Shown here in pieces: positions 20,810 through 29,806 of a stretch of 64,000 nucleotides of DNA. The translations under genes and the position numbers were made by a program. The stretch lies in NCBI RefSeq assembly GCF_022700675.1, contig NZ_CP062182.1, forward strand, positions 744,001-808,000. The letters are read 5' to 3'. Origin of the DNA: Acinetobacter sp. ASP199 (lineage in GTDB: Bacteria > Pseudomonadota > Gammaproteobacteria > Pseudomonadales > Moraxellaceae). The notes beneath the pieces were generated by a model. It did not search any database. It saw only the letters and a program-made list of their open reading frames with translations, and was not told the origin of the DNA. Positions within the stretch are counted from its first letter, which is position 1, and every line of letters begins with the position of its first letter.

Positions 20810-21667
20810 GTGCAAACACATCTGTTTTCTCGACAACCGCCATCTTTTCGCTCATTCGTCATTGCGTTGGTGACCTGTCTGGTGGTGCTTTTCTTTGATT
20901 GGCGCATGCCGCATCTGGCTCAACCTGCAAGGGATGTGCTGAACGCGGCATATAATCCGATATATGCCGTGGCCAGTTATCCTGTATTGTCGCGAGAATG
21001 GCTGAATCAACAAACCAAGTCTGAAGCACAACTGCGTCGTGAAAATACGGCGATGCAGGCTGAGCTATTACAGGCGCAGGTACGCTTACAAAAAATTTCT
21101 GAACTGTCTGCTGAAAATACCCGTCTGCGCGGGCTGCTGGACACGCCTTTAATCATTGATGGACGTATGGAAATTGCAGAAGTGATTGGCACCGATCCCG
21201 ATCCGTTGCGTCATATCATCGTGATTAACCGAGGTTCTAATAGCCACCTGCGGATAGGGCAGACTGTGCTGGATGACAAGGGGATTATGGGGCAGATCAT
21301 TAGTGTCTATCCGCATAGTAGCCGTGTCATGCTGCTCTCAGATAAAGAACATTCCCTTTCAGTGCGTCTGGAACACACCGGCATGCGTGCCATCGTCTCG
21401 GGGACGGGTGATCTTGGGCGTCTGAAAATGGAATATGTCCCGACCAGTGCCAATATCAAGGTCGGTGAAAAAGTCTATAGCTCAGGTCTAGGACAGCATT
21501 TTCCGGCTGGTTATCTGGTCGGTACCGTCTCTAAAGTACAACGTCATAACTCAGGTGAATTTGCCCAGATTGATGTGATTCCGGCAGCACAGCTGGGTGG
21601 TGGTCATCATGTGGTGGTGCTGTTCTCTGATTCATTAGCGATGGAGCAGCCACATGTCGATCGCTAA
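20810..21667 (+). CDS. mreC: Rod shape-determining protein MreC
   Basis: Periplasmic scaffold of the elongasome, anchored by one N-terminal helix (about residues 16-33). Next comes a coiled-coil stretch (L-R-R-E-N-T-A-M-Q-A-E-L-L-Q-A-Q) and the beta-rich MreC domain with G-I-M-G-Q-I-I-S-V-Y-P-H-S-S-R-V-M-L-L-S-D. GTG at 20810 is the start, with GGCGG and AGGA nearby. 285 residues. It overlaps mreD by 14 bases, which points to coupled translation. Confidence 0.95.
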   Translation: MQTHLFSRQPPSFRSFVIALVTCLVVLFFDWRMPHLAQPARDVLNAAYNPIYAVASYPVLSREWLNQQTKSEAQLRRENTAMQAELLQAQVRLQKISELSAENTRLRGLLDTPLIIDGRMEIAEVIGTDPDPLRHIIVINRGSNSHLRIGQTVLDDKGIMGQIISVYPHSSRVMLLSDKEHSLSVRLEHTGMRAIVSGTGDLGRLKMEYVPTSANIKVGEKVYSSGLGQHFPAGYLVGTVSKVQRHNSGEFAQIDVIPAAQLGGGHHVVVLFSDSLAMEQPHVDR

Positions 21668-22145
21668 AATGCAGTATAGAACCCATCGGGATCCATTGTT
21701 CCCGATCATTATTTCGGTGATTTTCGCCTCGGTTCTGGTGGTCTATCCTTTATCGTATTCGCTCTCTGGCTGGCGTCCGCAGTTTATGCTGATGATCATG
21801 CTGTTCTGGGTGTTATGTCAGCCGACCTGGTGCGGGATCTGGTTTGCGTTCAGTACCGGAATTTTGTTAGACCTGCTATTAGATGCACCTTTAGGTCTGA
21901 ATGCGCTGAGTTTTATTATTATTGCCTTTATGGCACGCTTCCTGACCCGTGAACGCCGCATCCTGACTTTTAGCAATCTCTGGATTATTACGGCATTGGC
22001 ACTTGTTGCCCATCTGATGCTCACCTTGTTTGCTCAGGTGATTAGCGGTGTACAGTTCTCTATTCCACGTCACTGGTTACCTATGCTGACTAGCATCATG
22101 GTATGGCCTGTTTTATATTATCTGCTTAGAAAATGGCGCATCTGA
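21654..22145 (+). CDS. mreD: Rod shape-determining protein MreD
   Basis: Integral-membrane elongasome subunit with about five hydrophobic helices in 163 residues. The family-typical acidic/small pattern T-G-I-L-L-D-L-L-L-D-A-P-L-G-L-N-A-L is present in the middle. It overlaps mreC at the start and the maf gene at the end (13 bases), so the whole mre-maf block reads as one transcription unit. Confidence 0.93.
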   Translation: MSIAKMQYRTHRDPLFPIIISVIFASVLVVYPLSYSLSGWRPQFMLMIMLFWVLCQPTWCGIWFAFSTGILLDLLLDAPLGLNALSFIIIAFMARFLTRERRILTFSNLWIITALALVAHLMLTLFAQVISGVQFSIPRHWLPMLTSIMVWPVLYYLLRKWRI

Positions 22146-22699
22146 TTCTGGCCTCCAGTTCACCTCGACGCCGTGAACTGTTGCAACAGTTGGGACTGGA
22201 GTTCGAGATTTACAGTCCCGACATTGATGAATCGGTACAGCCAAATGAATCGATTGCGGCTTATGTTGAGCGTTTGGCACGTGCCAAAGCCGATGCTGTG
22301 GCCGAGCTTTATCCTGATGCAATTATTATTGCTGCGGATACCAGTTTAGGGGTCGATGATGAGATTTTGGGCAAACCTGAATCCAAACAGCATGCTTTTG
22401 CAATGTGGGCTAAAATATCAGGTCGTAAACATGATGTATTTAGCGGTGTCTGCGTACGCACAAAAAATGAAAAATACAGTATAGTGGTACAGACACAGGT
22501 TGAATTTCAATCACTCACCACCCATGATATGGAAAGTTATTGGGCGACTGGTGAACCGGTAGGCAAGGCAGGCGGTTATGCCATTCAGGGCATTGCAGCA
22601 CGTTATATCCCTGCGATTCAGGGAAGCTACTCCAACGTAGTCGGTTTGCCCCTATATGAAGCGGTACAGTTATTACAGATGGTTAAGGCACTAAATTAA
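22133..22699 (+). CDS. Maf family nucleotide pyrophosphatase
   Basis: House-cleaning enzyme hydrolysing non-canonical or excess nucleoside triphosphates. The N-terminal L-A-S-S-S-P-R-R-R-E-L-L binds the phosphates. I-I-A-A-D-T-S-L-G corresponds to the metal-binding A-A-D-T region, and G-K-A-G-G-Y-A-I-Q-G is the conserved C-terminal loop. 188 residues. The members next to mreD and rng are usually the YhdE (dTTP/UTP) type, which is the likely subtype here but not proven. Confidence 0.92.
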   Translation: MAHLILASSSPRRRELLQQLGLEFEIYSPDIDESVQPNESIAAYVERLARAKADAVAELYPDAIIIAADTSLGVDDEILGKPESKQHAFAMWAKISGRKHDVFSGVCVRTKNEKYSIVVQTQVEFQSLTTHDMESYWATGEPVGKAGGYAIQGIAARYIPAIQGSYSNVVGLPLYEAVQLLQMVKALN

Positions 22700-22739
22700 C
22701 TACTGAAAAAAGAATTCTTATAATGTTTTGAGTGTTGTT

Positions 22740-24194
22740 ATGTCTGACGAGTTATTGATTAACTTCACACCGATGGAATGTCGTGTGGCGTTAATTGAAA
22801 ACGGCACGGTGAACGAACTGTTCGTCGAGCGTACCGCGAAGCGCGGTCTGGTGGGGAATGTATATAAAGGCAAAGTGGTGCGTGTCCTGCCCGGGATGCA
22901 GGCTGCTTTTGTCGATATTGGTCTGTCACGTACTGCCTTTTTGCATATCAATGATATGGTCTGGCCGCGTCAGCAGCCGACGCCGAATGTGTTTGAATTG
23001 CTGCAACCCGGTCAGATCTTGACAGTGCAGGTGATGAAAGACATGCTCGGGACTAAAGGTGCACGTCTTTCGACTGATCTGTCTATTCCTTCACGCTACC
23101 TAGTTTTGATGCCTTATGGTAATCATATTGGCGTATCACAACGTATTGAATCTGAAGAAGAGCGCAACCGTTTACGTTCTATTATTGAGCGGATTCAGGC
23201 TGAACATAAACTGCCAGGTTCGGTCATTGTACGTACTGCTGCAGAAGGCATTGATGAAGCCGAAATTGCTCAGGACATGGCTTATCTAGCTAAACTCTGG
23301 GACTACATTCAGCGTAAACAAAAGAGTATTGCTGTTCCATCACTGATCTTTGAAGAGCTGCCGCTGCCGCAGCGTGTGATTCGTGACCTGGCCAATGAAA
23401 ACACCGCTAAAATCTATGTTGATTCACGTGAAATCCACGGCAAACTGAAAGAGTTTGTTAAAGAATTTGTGCCAAGCATGAACGATCGTTTGCTGCATTA
23501 TCCAGGCGAGCGTCCAATCTTTGACTTATATAATGTTGAAGATGATATCCAGAAGGCTTTACAGACCCGTGTGGCACTGAAATCTGGCGGCTATCTGATG
23601 ATTGATCAGACTGAAGCCATGACTACGATTGATGTGAATACTGGTTCCTATGTCGGTGGTCGTTCACTGGAAGACACCGTATTCAAGACCAATATGGAAG
23701 CCACTGAGGTGATTGCACGTCAGTTACGGCTGCGTAATCTTGGCGGGATCATCATTATTGATTTCATTGATATGCAGGAAGCGCAGCACCGTGATGAGGT
23801 GATGAACCAGTTCGAAAAAATGCTGGAACGTGATCATGCCAAAACCAAGATTACTCAGGTATCTGAATTGGGTCTGGTTGAGATGACACGTAAGCGTACC
23901 CGTGAGTCTTTAGAACACCTGTTATGTGAGTCCTGCCCAACCTGTCAGGGGCGTGGATACGTTAAAACAGCAGAATCAGTGTGTTACGAAATATTCCGTG
24001 AAATTTTGCGTTATGCACGTGCTTATCAATCCCAAAGTGGATTCACTGTAGTTGCACATCCATCAGTCATTGATCGACTGCTTACCGCAGAAGCACCCGC
24101 TGTGGCGGATCTGGAACACTTTATTGATCGCGTGATTAAGTTCCAGGTTGAAAATTTATATACGCAAGAGCAATACGATATCATTCTCAGCTGA
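22740..24194 (+). CDS. rng: Ribonuclease G
   Basis: Endoribonuclease for 16S rRNA 5-prime end maturation and mRNA decay. After the start M-S-D-E-L-L-I-N-F-T-P there is G-N-V-Y-K-G-K-V-V-R-V-L-P-G-M-Q-A-A-F-V-D-I-G (S1 domain, about 35-120). The catalytic DNase-I-like segment has M-T-T-I-D-V-N-T-G-S-Y-V-G and I-I-I-I-D-F-I-D-M, and the zinc-link is C-P-T-C. ATG at 22740 is used rather than the upstream TTG because it matches the family start. 484 residues, without the long C-terminal scaffold of RNase E, so RNase G is the better name. Last gene of the mre cluster. Confidence 0.95.
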   Translation: MSDELLINFTPMECRVALIENGTVNELFVERTAKRGLVGNVYKGKVVRVLPGMQAAFVDIGLSRTAFLHINDMVWPRQQPTPNVFELLQPGQILTVQVMKDMLGTKGARLSTDLSIPSRYLVLMPYGNHIGVSQRIESEEERNRLRSIIERIQAEHKLPGSVIVRTAAEGIDEAEIAQDMAYLAKLWDYIQRKQKSIAVPSLIFEELPLPQRVIRDLANENTAKIYVDSREIHGKLKEFVKEFVPSMNDRLLHYPGERPIFDLYNVEDDIQKALQTRVALKSGGYLMIDQTEAMTTIDVNTGSYVGGRSLEDTVFKTNMEATEVIARQLRLRNLGGIIIIDFIDMQEAQHRDEVMNQFEKMLERDHAKTKITQVSELGLVEMTRKRTRESLEHLLCESCPTCQGRGYVKTAESVCYEIFREILRYARAYQSQSGFTVVAHPSVIDRLLTAEAPAVADLEHFIDRVIKFQVENLYTQEQYDIILS

Positions 24195-24329
24195 AATTGT
24201 AACAGAATATCGTAAAACCCTTGTTACAACTGGAATTTTACAAGCGCAGGTGAATTCTGAATACTAGACACATCCAGTAGCCAAAGCCAATCTCCCAATA
24301 TTTTGGCTTAGCAAAAAATGAGGTGTGTC

Positions 24330-24503
24330 ATGAGTATAAGTAAAGCAGTTATTAATAAGGGTCTAAAACACGTGCTTGAACCGAAAACTGTCCACGCGGG
24401 ATACATTGTGGACGAACGCGGCAATGAAGTTCAGATTACTTCATCTATGATCCGTACGGTCTGCCATCAGCTATTAAAACAATGTCGTACTGTAAAAAGT
24501 TAA
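24330..24503 (+). CDS. Small protein of unknown function
   Basis: 57 residues, basic, beginning M-S-I-S-K-A-V-I-N-K-G. AGGTG lies just upstream of this ATG. Another in-frame ATG at 24318 would add four residues. The sequence contains H-V-L-E-P-K-T-V-H-A-G-Y-I-V-D-E-R-G-N-E-V-Q-I-T, which has a regular strand pattern. A terminator follows. It looks like a real free-standing gene, but I know no family. Confidence 0.6.
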   Translation: MSISKAVINKGLKHVLEPKTVHAGYIVDERGNEVQITSSMIRTVCHQLLKQCRTVKS

Positions 24504-24557
24504 AATTTGAATATTGCTTGAATGATTTGAATAAAAAATAATCAAATAAAAAATAAT

Positions 24558-24577
24558 GGGGCATCATATGCCCCTTT
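24558..24577 (+). terminator. Hairpin after the small ORF
   Basis: Stem GGGGCAT/ATGCCCC with a 3-base loop and a following T-rich stretch, about 55 bases after the small ORF. Confidence 0.75.
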
Positions 24578-24660
24578 ATTATTGCATGAAATTATTGGCA
24601 AAAATGTTCATACCTATTTTTGCATAGAAACTTAGTCTTGATTTTAGTCTTCATTGCAGT

Positions 24661-26043
24661 CTAACTTACTGCTGCGAGCTTTGGGGTTTTGCCACCATCG
24701 ACAATCCGTTCAAAACGCTGGATTTCGTCCTCAAGATGAGTAAGCAGATTCTGCATTTTAGGCAGGGAATTACGGCAGGCGGTCAGACCCACTTCGAGTT
24801 TGTCTAAATAACTGGTCATGGTGATATTGAGTGCCTGACCATCGAGCACGATAGAGGCAGGGTAGAGAGCTTCCAGACGGGCTCCATTCCAGTACAGTGG
24901 CTCTTGTGGACCTGGAACATTGGAAATCACCAGATTAAATGCCTGGCGTTTTGGCATCAGACCTGATGCAATATTTAAACCTGCAGCGCCATAAACAAAA
25001 GCACTATAGTTCAGAATCTGATTGGCATTCATGCGCTTAAAACGTTCTTTGGCATTTAGTACGCTACGACGTACGATCTTGAGGCGTTCTAAAGGGTCTT
25101 CCTTATGCGTACCCAGATTCGCCAGAATCATGGTAATACGGTTTGATACATCAGAGTCATCGGAACGTACAGAAGCCGGCACCATGGCAATCAATGGCTT
25201 CTTCGGCAGAGCATCTTGGCTAATTAAATATTCACGTAAGGCACCGGAACAGATTGCCAGCACGATATCGTTAATGGTTACACCCAAGGCTTTAGAAATA
25301 CGACGAAGACGCTCAAATTCAAAGGATTGCGCAGCAAATCGGCGTGATGCACTGACACGTTGATTTAGAATGGATGAAGGGGCCTGGAAACTGGAGACAT
25401 AATCAGGATTACGTCCCATGTCTTTTAATACAGTTTGCGACAGCTCATAGATGACACGCGGAGTAGATTCCAGCTGTCCTTTCAGCGTAGATAAAACGCC
25501 TTTAATGCGGCTAACTTTTGGTGCTTTCAGGCGCTTGGCACGTGGTCCTTCTACACACCATGGTGGGACAATACTTTTTCCATGTGGATCATGAGACAGT
25601 GATTTCTCTACCAGACGCATACCCGCAATGCCATCGACCATGGCATGGTGGATTTTAAAATACATCGCGAAACGATTACCTTCTATTCCTTCAATGATAT
25701 GACAGGTCCAGAGTGGTTTGGCACGGTCAATCAGAGCACTATGTTCCTGTGAAATATAGGTGAGTAATTCACGGATGCGACCCGGTTTTGGCAGGGCAAT
25801 ATGCCGGAAATGATGATCCAGATCGAACTGTTGATCTTCGTCCCAGAACAAGCCATTTAAATAATTATTGAAAGGTGGGATTGGAATAGATTTGGAAGTG
25901 CGGATATCACGCACCAATTCCTGAATAAAAGTTGCCGGTGCATTATGGGGAATCTGAAATAAAAAAAGACCACCTACATGCATAGGTTGCTGCCGTTTCT
26001 CTAAAGATAAAAAAATAAGATCAATTGGATGTAATGGACGCAT
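24661..26043 (-). CDS. atfA: Bifunctional wax ester synthase/acyl-CoA:diacylglycerol acyltransferase
   Basis: Makes wax esters and triacylglycerol storage lipid at the inner membrane from acyl-CoA plus fatty alcohol or diacylglycerol. The catalytic H-H-A-M-V-D-G lies at residues 132-138. The start M-R-P-L-H-P-I-D-L-I-F-L-S-L-E-K-R and later blocks (L-W-T-C-H-I-I-E-G-I-E-G-N-R, S-N-V-P-G-P-Q-E-P-L-Y) closely follow the Acinetobacter baylyi AtfA protein. Its length of 460 is close to the 458 of that protein. It stands alone with a long AT-rich upstream region. This gene is the strongest indicator of the genus. Confidence 0.97.
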   Translation of the reverse strand: MRPLHPIDLIFLSLEKRQQPMHVGGLFLFQIPHNAPATFIQELVRDIRTSKSIPIPPFNNYLNGLFWDEDQQFDLDHHFRHIALPKPGRIRELLTYISQEHSALIDRAKPLWTCHIIEGIEGNRFAMYFKIHHAMVDGIAGMRLVEKSLSHDPHGKSIVPPWCVEGPRAKRLKAPKVSRIKGVLSTLKGQLESTPRVIYELSQTVLKDMGRNPDYVSSFQAPSSILNQRVSASRRFAAQSFEFERLRRISKALGVTINDIVLAICSGALREYLISQDALPKKPLIAMVPASVRSDDSDVSNRITMILANLGTHKEDPLERLKIVRRSVLNAKERFKRMNANQILNYSAFVYGAAGLNIASGLMPKRQAFNLVISNVPGPQEPLYWNGARLEALYPASIVLDGQALNITMTSYLDKLEVGLTACRNSLPKMQNLLTHLEDEIQRFERIVDGGKTPKLAAVS

Positions 26044-26464
26044 AGCGTGGATTGCCTCACTGCACTCTATATGGCTGTTCTCTATCTGAAAAGCCTTGTT
26101 AGAATTATTGCTTTAGTAAAGAAAGTATAGCTGTTTTAACGTAGAAATGAACTGCTTAATCTTAATCTGTTAAGTTAAAAAGTAGTGATTGACAGGAAGA
26201 TTTATACATTGCTAAGTTTTTGAAATGTGAAAATTTTAGTTTTTAAAGCTAGTGCTAAAAATAGATTTTTTCAGGTAGATAAGAGGGTAAGTGAATAATT
26301 ATGAGTCATTAAAAATAAGGTATTGAGTTCAATTTCACATTTTTTTGCAAATAAATCTATTAAATAACATTTTATAAATTCTTTGATAATCCTCAGGATC
26401 TTTCCTGATGAATGGTAAAAGAGGAGACTTTAAATCTTGTCACCAAATGTAAGATTCGTAGTTA
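26044..26464. other. AT-rich intergenic region between atfA and cysH
   Basis: About 420 bases without a gene. It should contain the atfA promoter (minus strand). A short inverted repeat (ATCCTCAGGA and TTTCCTGAT around 26388-26410) is the only other structure seen. Confidence 0.4.
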
Positions 26465-26495
26465 AAAAGGCTATCCTCATTCAGGATAGCCTTTT
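26465..26495 (-). terminator. Terminator after cysH
   Basis: Perfect 13-bp stem AAAAGGCTATCCT and its complement with loop CATTC. It lies 27 bases downstream of the cysH stop on the minus strand and reads into a T run on that strand. Confidence 0.9.
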
Positions 26496-26521
26496 ACAAA
26501 TATACACAGTCTGATTTAATT

Positions 26522-27256
26522 TTACTTTTTCAGGTTGCCTGCATGTAAGCCACATTCTTTATGTGTTGCTTCTTCCCACCACCAGCGACCTTCACGTTCA
26601 TGCTGGTTCGGTAATACGGGGCGAGTACATGGTTCACAGCCAATTGAAATAAATCCTTTCTCATGCAATGGGTTATATGGAATTTCCATCATACGGATAT
26701 AACTCCATACATCGGCACTCGACCAGTTGGCCAGCGGATTGTATTTAATCAGCTGTTTACCGGGACCTGAAAAGCCTGGATCTGCCTGAACTACCGGAAT
26801 TTCATTACGGGTACCTGGACTCTGATCTTTACGTTGACCCGTGATCCAGCCATCGAGCGTTGCAAGTTTTTTTCGTAATGGCTGTACCTTACGGATTCCA
26901 CAACATTCCTGATGACCATCTTGATAGAAGCTGAACATCCCTTTACTGGTGGTCAAATTTTCAATGGCTTCACGTTCAGGGAAGCAGATTTCAATATCAA
27001 TATTATAGTGTTTACGAACTTGCTCAATAAATTGATAAGTTTCAGAGTGCAAGCGGCCTGTATCCAGACTAAAGACACGGAAAGGTTTACCGAGATGGGA
27101 AGCCATATCAATAAGCACAACATCTTCTGCACCAGAAAATGAAATGGCAATTTCACCTGATTGATTCAGGGCCAGTGCCAAAATTTCACTTGGAGATTTA
27201 TCAGCATATTCAGATGCGAGCGCATCCACAATATCAATAGTAGGAATAGTGGTCAT
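26522..27256 (-). CDS. cysH: Assimilatory adenylylsulfate (APS) reductase, CysH family
   Basis: Reduces activated sulfate to sulfite for cysteine synthesis. The PP-loop-like I-S-F-S-G-A-E-D lies at residues 38-45 and L-D-T-G-R-L at 64-69. The four iron-sulfur cysteines that mark the APS-reducing type are present: C118-C119 and C207-x-x-C210. The C-terminal K-E-C-G-L-H carries the catalytic cysteine (235). The [4Fe-4S] cysteines separate it from E. coli PAPS reductase. 244 residues, full length, single gene. Confidence 0.94.
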   Translation of the reverse strand: MTTIPTIDIVDALASEYADKSPSEILALALNQSGEIAISFSGAEDVVLIDMASHLGKPFRVFSLDTGRLHSETYQFIEQVRKHYNIDIEICFPEREAIENLTTSKGMFSFYQDGHQECCGIRKVQPLRKKLATLDGWITGQRKDQSPGTRNEIPVVQADPGFSGPGKQLIKYNPLANWSSADVWSYIRMMEIPYNPLHEKGFISIGCEPCTRPVLPNQHEREGRWWWEEATHKECGLHAGNLKK

Positions 27257-27458
27257 GAGAATCCTGGCGAGATAGGCTTGGAATGACTCTGCCTATATTA
27301 ATTAATTTCACATGTATTTTAATAGAAGAGAATTAGCAGGCTTATCATTAAAAAATAAATACTAATGAAAAAAATAGATTTAAAAAAAGAAAGGTGCAAA
27401 ATGTGAATCTTCAGCTATGATATGGAAAATTTTTCGATGATAACTGAGGGGAATATTC

Positions 27459-28076
27459 ATGGAAGTCGTATGTCTGGATCTTGAAGGTGTATTGGTTCCT
27501 GAAATTTGGATTAATTTTGCAAAGAAAACAGGTATTAAAGCGCTTGAAGCAACGACTCGTGATATTCCTGACTATGATGTGTTGATGACACAACGTCTGA
27601 ATATTCTGAAAGAGCATGGCTTGGGTCTGAATGATATTCAGGAAGTAATTGCAGATATGGGACCATTTGAAGGTGCCAAAGAATTTGTAGAATGGGTAAG
27701 CACTCATTTCCAACTAATTATTCTGTCTGATACTTTCTATGAATTTGCTCACCCATTAATGAAGCAGTTAGGCTGGCCAACCATTTTCTGTCATAAACTT
27801 GAAACTGATGAAAAGGGCATGATTTCAGCGTATAAACTGCGTCAGCCTGATCAAAAGCGTAAAGCTGTGCAAGCATTACATGGTTTGAACTTCCGTGTAA
27901 TTGCGGCAGGTGATTCATATAATGATACGACCATGCTGGGTGAAGCAGATGCTGGTTTCTTATTTGATGCGCCAGAAAATGTCATTGCTGAATTCCCGCA
28001 ATTCCCACCGATTCATGGTTATGCAGCGTTGAAAGAAGCGATCCGTAAAGCATCGAATCGTGATATTCCTGCTTAA
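27459..28076 (+). CDS. thrH: Bifunctional phosphoserine phosphatase/homoserine phosphotransferase ThrH
   Basis: HAD-superfamily enzyme that dephosphorylates phosphoserine and can move the phosphate to homoserine. The N-terminal C-L-D-L-E-G-V-L-V-P-E (nucleophile Asp7) differs from ordinary SerB motif D-x-D-x-T/S and is characteristic of ThrH. L-S-D-T-F-Y-E-F is motif II, and G-D-S-Y-N-D-T-T-M is motif IV. 205 residues. GAGGGG lies upstream of the ATG. Free-standing gene with its own terminator. Confidence 0.93.
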   Translation: MEVVCLDLEGVLVPEIWINFAKKTGIKALEATTRDIPDYDVLMTQRLNILKEHGLGLNDIQEVIADMGPFEGAKEFVEWVSTHFQLIILSDTFYEFAHPLMKQLGWPTIFCHKLETDEKGMISAYKLRQPDQKRKAVQALHGLNFRVIAAGDSYNDTTMLGEADAGFLFDAPENVIAEFPQFPPIHGYAALKEAIRKASNRDIPA

Positions 28077-28090
28077 GGACTGTTTAAAAT

Positions 28091-28118
28091 AAAAAAGGCA
28101 TCTTTTGATGCCTTTTTT
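28091..28118. terminator. Bidirectional terminator between thrH and the first FadL-like gene
   Basis: Perfect 12-bp stem AAAAAAGGCATC and its complement, loop TTTT, with T runs on both sides. Serves the two converging genes. Confidence 0.93.
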
Positions 28119-28129
28119 ATGTTGAATCT

Positions 28130-29644
28130 TTAGAAGCGATGAGCCAGTTTTACACTCATCCCAATTGCTGTATTGTCTTTAAAATCCGCATCATAACGGG
28201 ATGTGCCATACCAGCTCGCAGATTGAGATTTAGCATCTCCCATCCAGAAGTAACGTGCACCTGCTTGTACAAAAGTTTTTGGTGTAAAACTATATTGACC
28301 ACCGAAACCTGCACTCCAGAAGCCATCTGATGGACCTAGTGTGGTTGTATATTCGCCTAGACCAGAATCCCAACCACCAATAATTGAAAGTGCTAATTTA
28401 TCATTCAATTTTCGCGCAATGCCAAAAATCGCAGAAATCTGATCTTTCTTATAGGAAATCAAATTAAAGCCGTCAGGACCTTTATCTTGTCCGAGTGTAA
28501 TTGCTTCAGACAAGATGCCTGCTTTATGTGGGCGTACACTGAAAGAACTCCAATCTACCCAGCGTAAATTTACGTAGGCAAGGGTATTCGCCATAATCCC
28601 CGATTGAAAATCTAAGTTAATCGATTGTGGGGTCGAAATCGTGGTTTTGCCTTCTGTATATTGATACTTGGTACCTAGAGCTGGAATTTTATCATTGACA
28701 TGCCAGCCTGCATTGATCAAAGGTAAAGTGTCTGAAATCACTTCAGGCATTTTTTCTTTCACATTCATATCGTATTCAATTTTTGAACGATAAGTCAGTG
28801 ATGCACGCAGTGCAATTTCAGGGATTTGATAAGCCGCACCGAGCACTAAACCGAATGCGCTTTCTGATGGGATTTCAGCCTCATAGCCTTTATAGTCAGT
28901 GCGTGGGTCAGTGCCGCTCGATGGGCGTGTGCCTGTTCCTTTTTCTTTAAACACGGTACACATCGTAGCCATAGTGGTTTCTGTATTACAGAGATAGCCA
29001 CCGAGTGGACCATATGCCGTTCCACGTAATTTTAATTCACCACTGATGCTTTGGTACGCAAGACCGCCATAAACTGTAATTTGTTCTGTGGGATGATAAC
29101 CTGCCAACAAAGTCAAATTATGTGTATTTACATCGACAGAGGTGCCACCATCTACACTGTGGAAAGTACCATAGTTCTCAGCCAATTTATAATGATTAGA
29201 ACCCACAGGGAGCCCTGAACCTGTCACCGTATCATGGCGTTTATCACTTGTTTGATAACTTGATTTTGCACCAAAAGGTTGGTCATAGATTAGTCCAATT
29301 GATACTTTCTCATTCACTTGATATTTTAAGTTGAAGTTGGCAATTCCAAAGCGTTCAGCAATGTCACTAATAGAACTTCCTGCTAATTCGCCACCTAAAT
29401 TTAGGCGGTCAGCACTTGGCATATTCCAGCCATTGCTATCAAAATCACGTCCTTCACCAGAAGCTGAGCTACGCATTTTTCCTGATAAATCTGCATCTAA
29501 AATCGAGTAGCTGAGATCAACATAATTGTCAGGTTGTAAAAAGCCACTTATGGATTGTGAAGAACGGTCGAGTGCAGCGGCATGGAGTAGTGTTGTAGGT
29601 AAAAAAGAGCTAAGAATGGCAATCGAAATTGGATTGAGTTTCAT
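28130..29644 (-). CDS. FadL/OmpP1-family outer-membrane protein, paralogue 1
   Basis: Predicted outer-membrane beta-barrel for uptake of long-chain fatty acids or other hydrophobic compounds. There is a signal peptide of about 22 residues ending L-L-H-A-A, then the paralogue signature L-D-R-S-S-Q-S-I-S-G-F-L-Q-P-D-N-Y. Strand repeats follow (for example S-I-G-L-I-Y-D-Q-P-F-G-A-K, A-L-R-A-S-L-T-Y-R-S-K), and it ends with the terminal Phe typical of barrels. At 504 residues it is longer than its two neighbours, with extra loop sequence. It is the most divergent of the three. The substrate is unknown. A gene cluster near a storage-lipid enzyme is suggestive only. Confidence 0.88.
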   Translation of the reverse strand: MKLNPISIAILSSFLPTTLLHAAALDRSSQSISGFLQPDNYVDLSYSILDADLSGKMRSSASGEGRDFDSNGWNMPSADRLNLGGELAGSSISDIAERFGIANFNLKYQVNEKVSIGLIYDQPFGAKSSYQTSDKRHDTVTGSGLPVGSNHYKLAENYGTFHSVDGGTSVDVNTHNLTLLAGYHPTEQITVYGGLAYQSISGELKLRGTAYGPLGGYLCNTETTMATMCTVFKEKGTGTRPSSGTDPRTDYKGYEAEIPSESAFGLVLGAAYQIPEIALRASLTYRSKIEYDMNVKEKMPEVISDTLPLINAGWHVNDKIPALGTKYQYTEGKTTISTPQSINLDFQSGIMANTLAYVNLRWVDWSSFSVRPHKAGILSEAITLGQDKGPDGFNLISYKKDQISAIFGIARKLNDKLALSIIGGWDSGLGEYTTTLGPSDGFWSAGFGGQYSFTPKTFVQAGARYFWMGDAKSQSASWYGTSRYDADFKDNTAIGMSVKLAHRF

Positions 29645-29767
29645 TGTATGTCCCTATTAAAAAATTTATATTTTTGATTTCTAAACTTTATTTATTTGAA
29701 ATATTATGATAATTTTTATTGAAAGATATGCAAGATTTTTCTGATGACTGACTATTATTTTAGAATT

Positions 29768-29796
29768 AAAAAAGGATGCCTAAGCATCCTTTTTTA
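29768..29796 (-). terminator. Terminator after FadL-like paralogue 2
   Basis: 12-bp stem AAAAAAGGATGC and its complement with a 4-base loop, T run on the minus strand. It lies 11 bases after the stop codon of paralogue 2. Confidence 0.9.
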
Positions 29797-29806
29797 TAGA
29801 AGATAA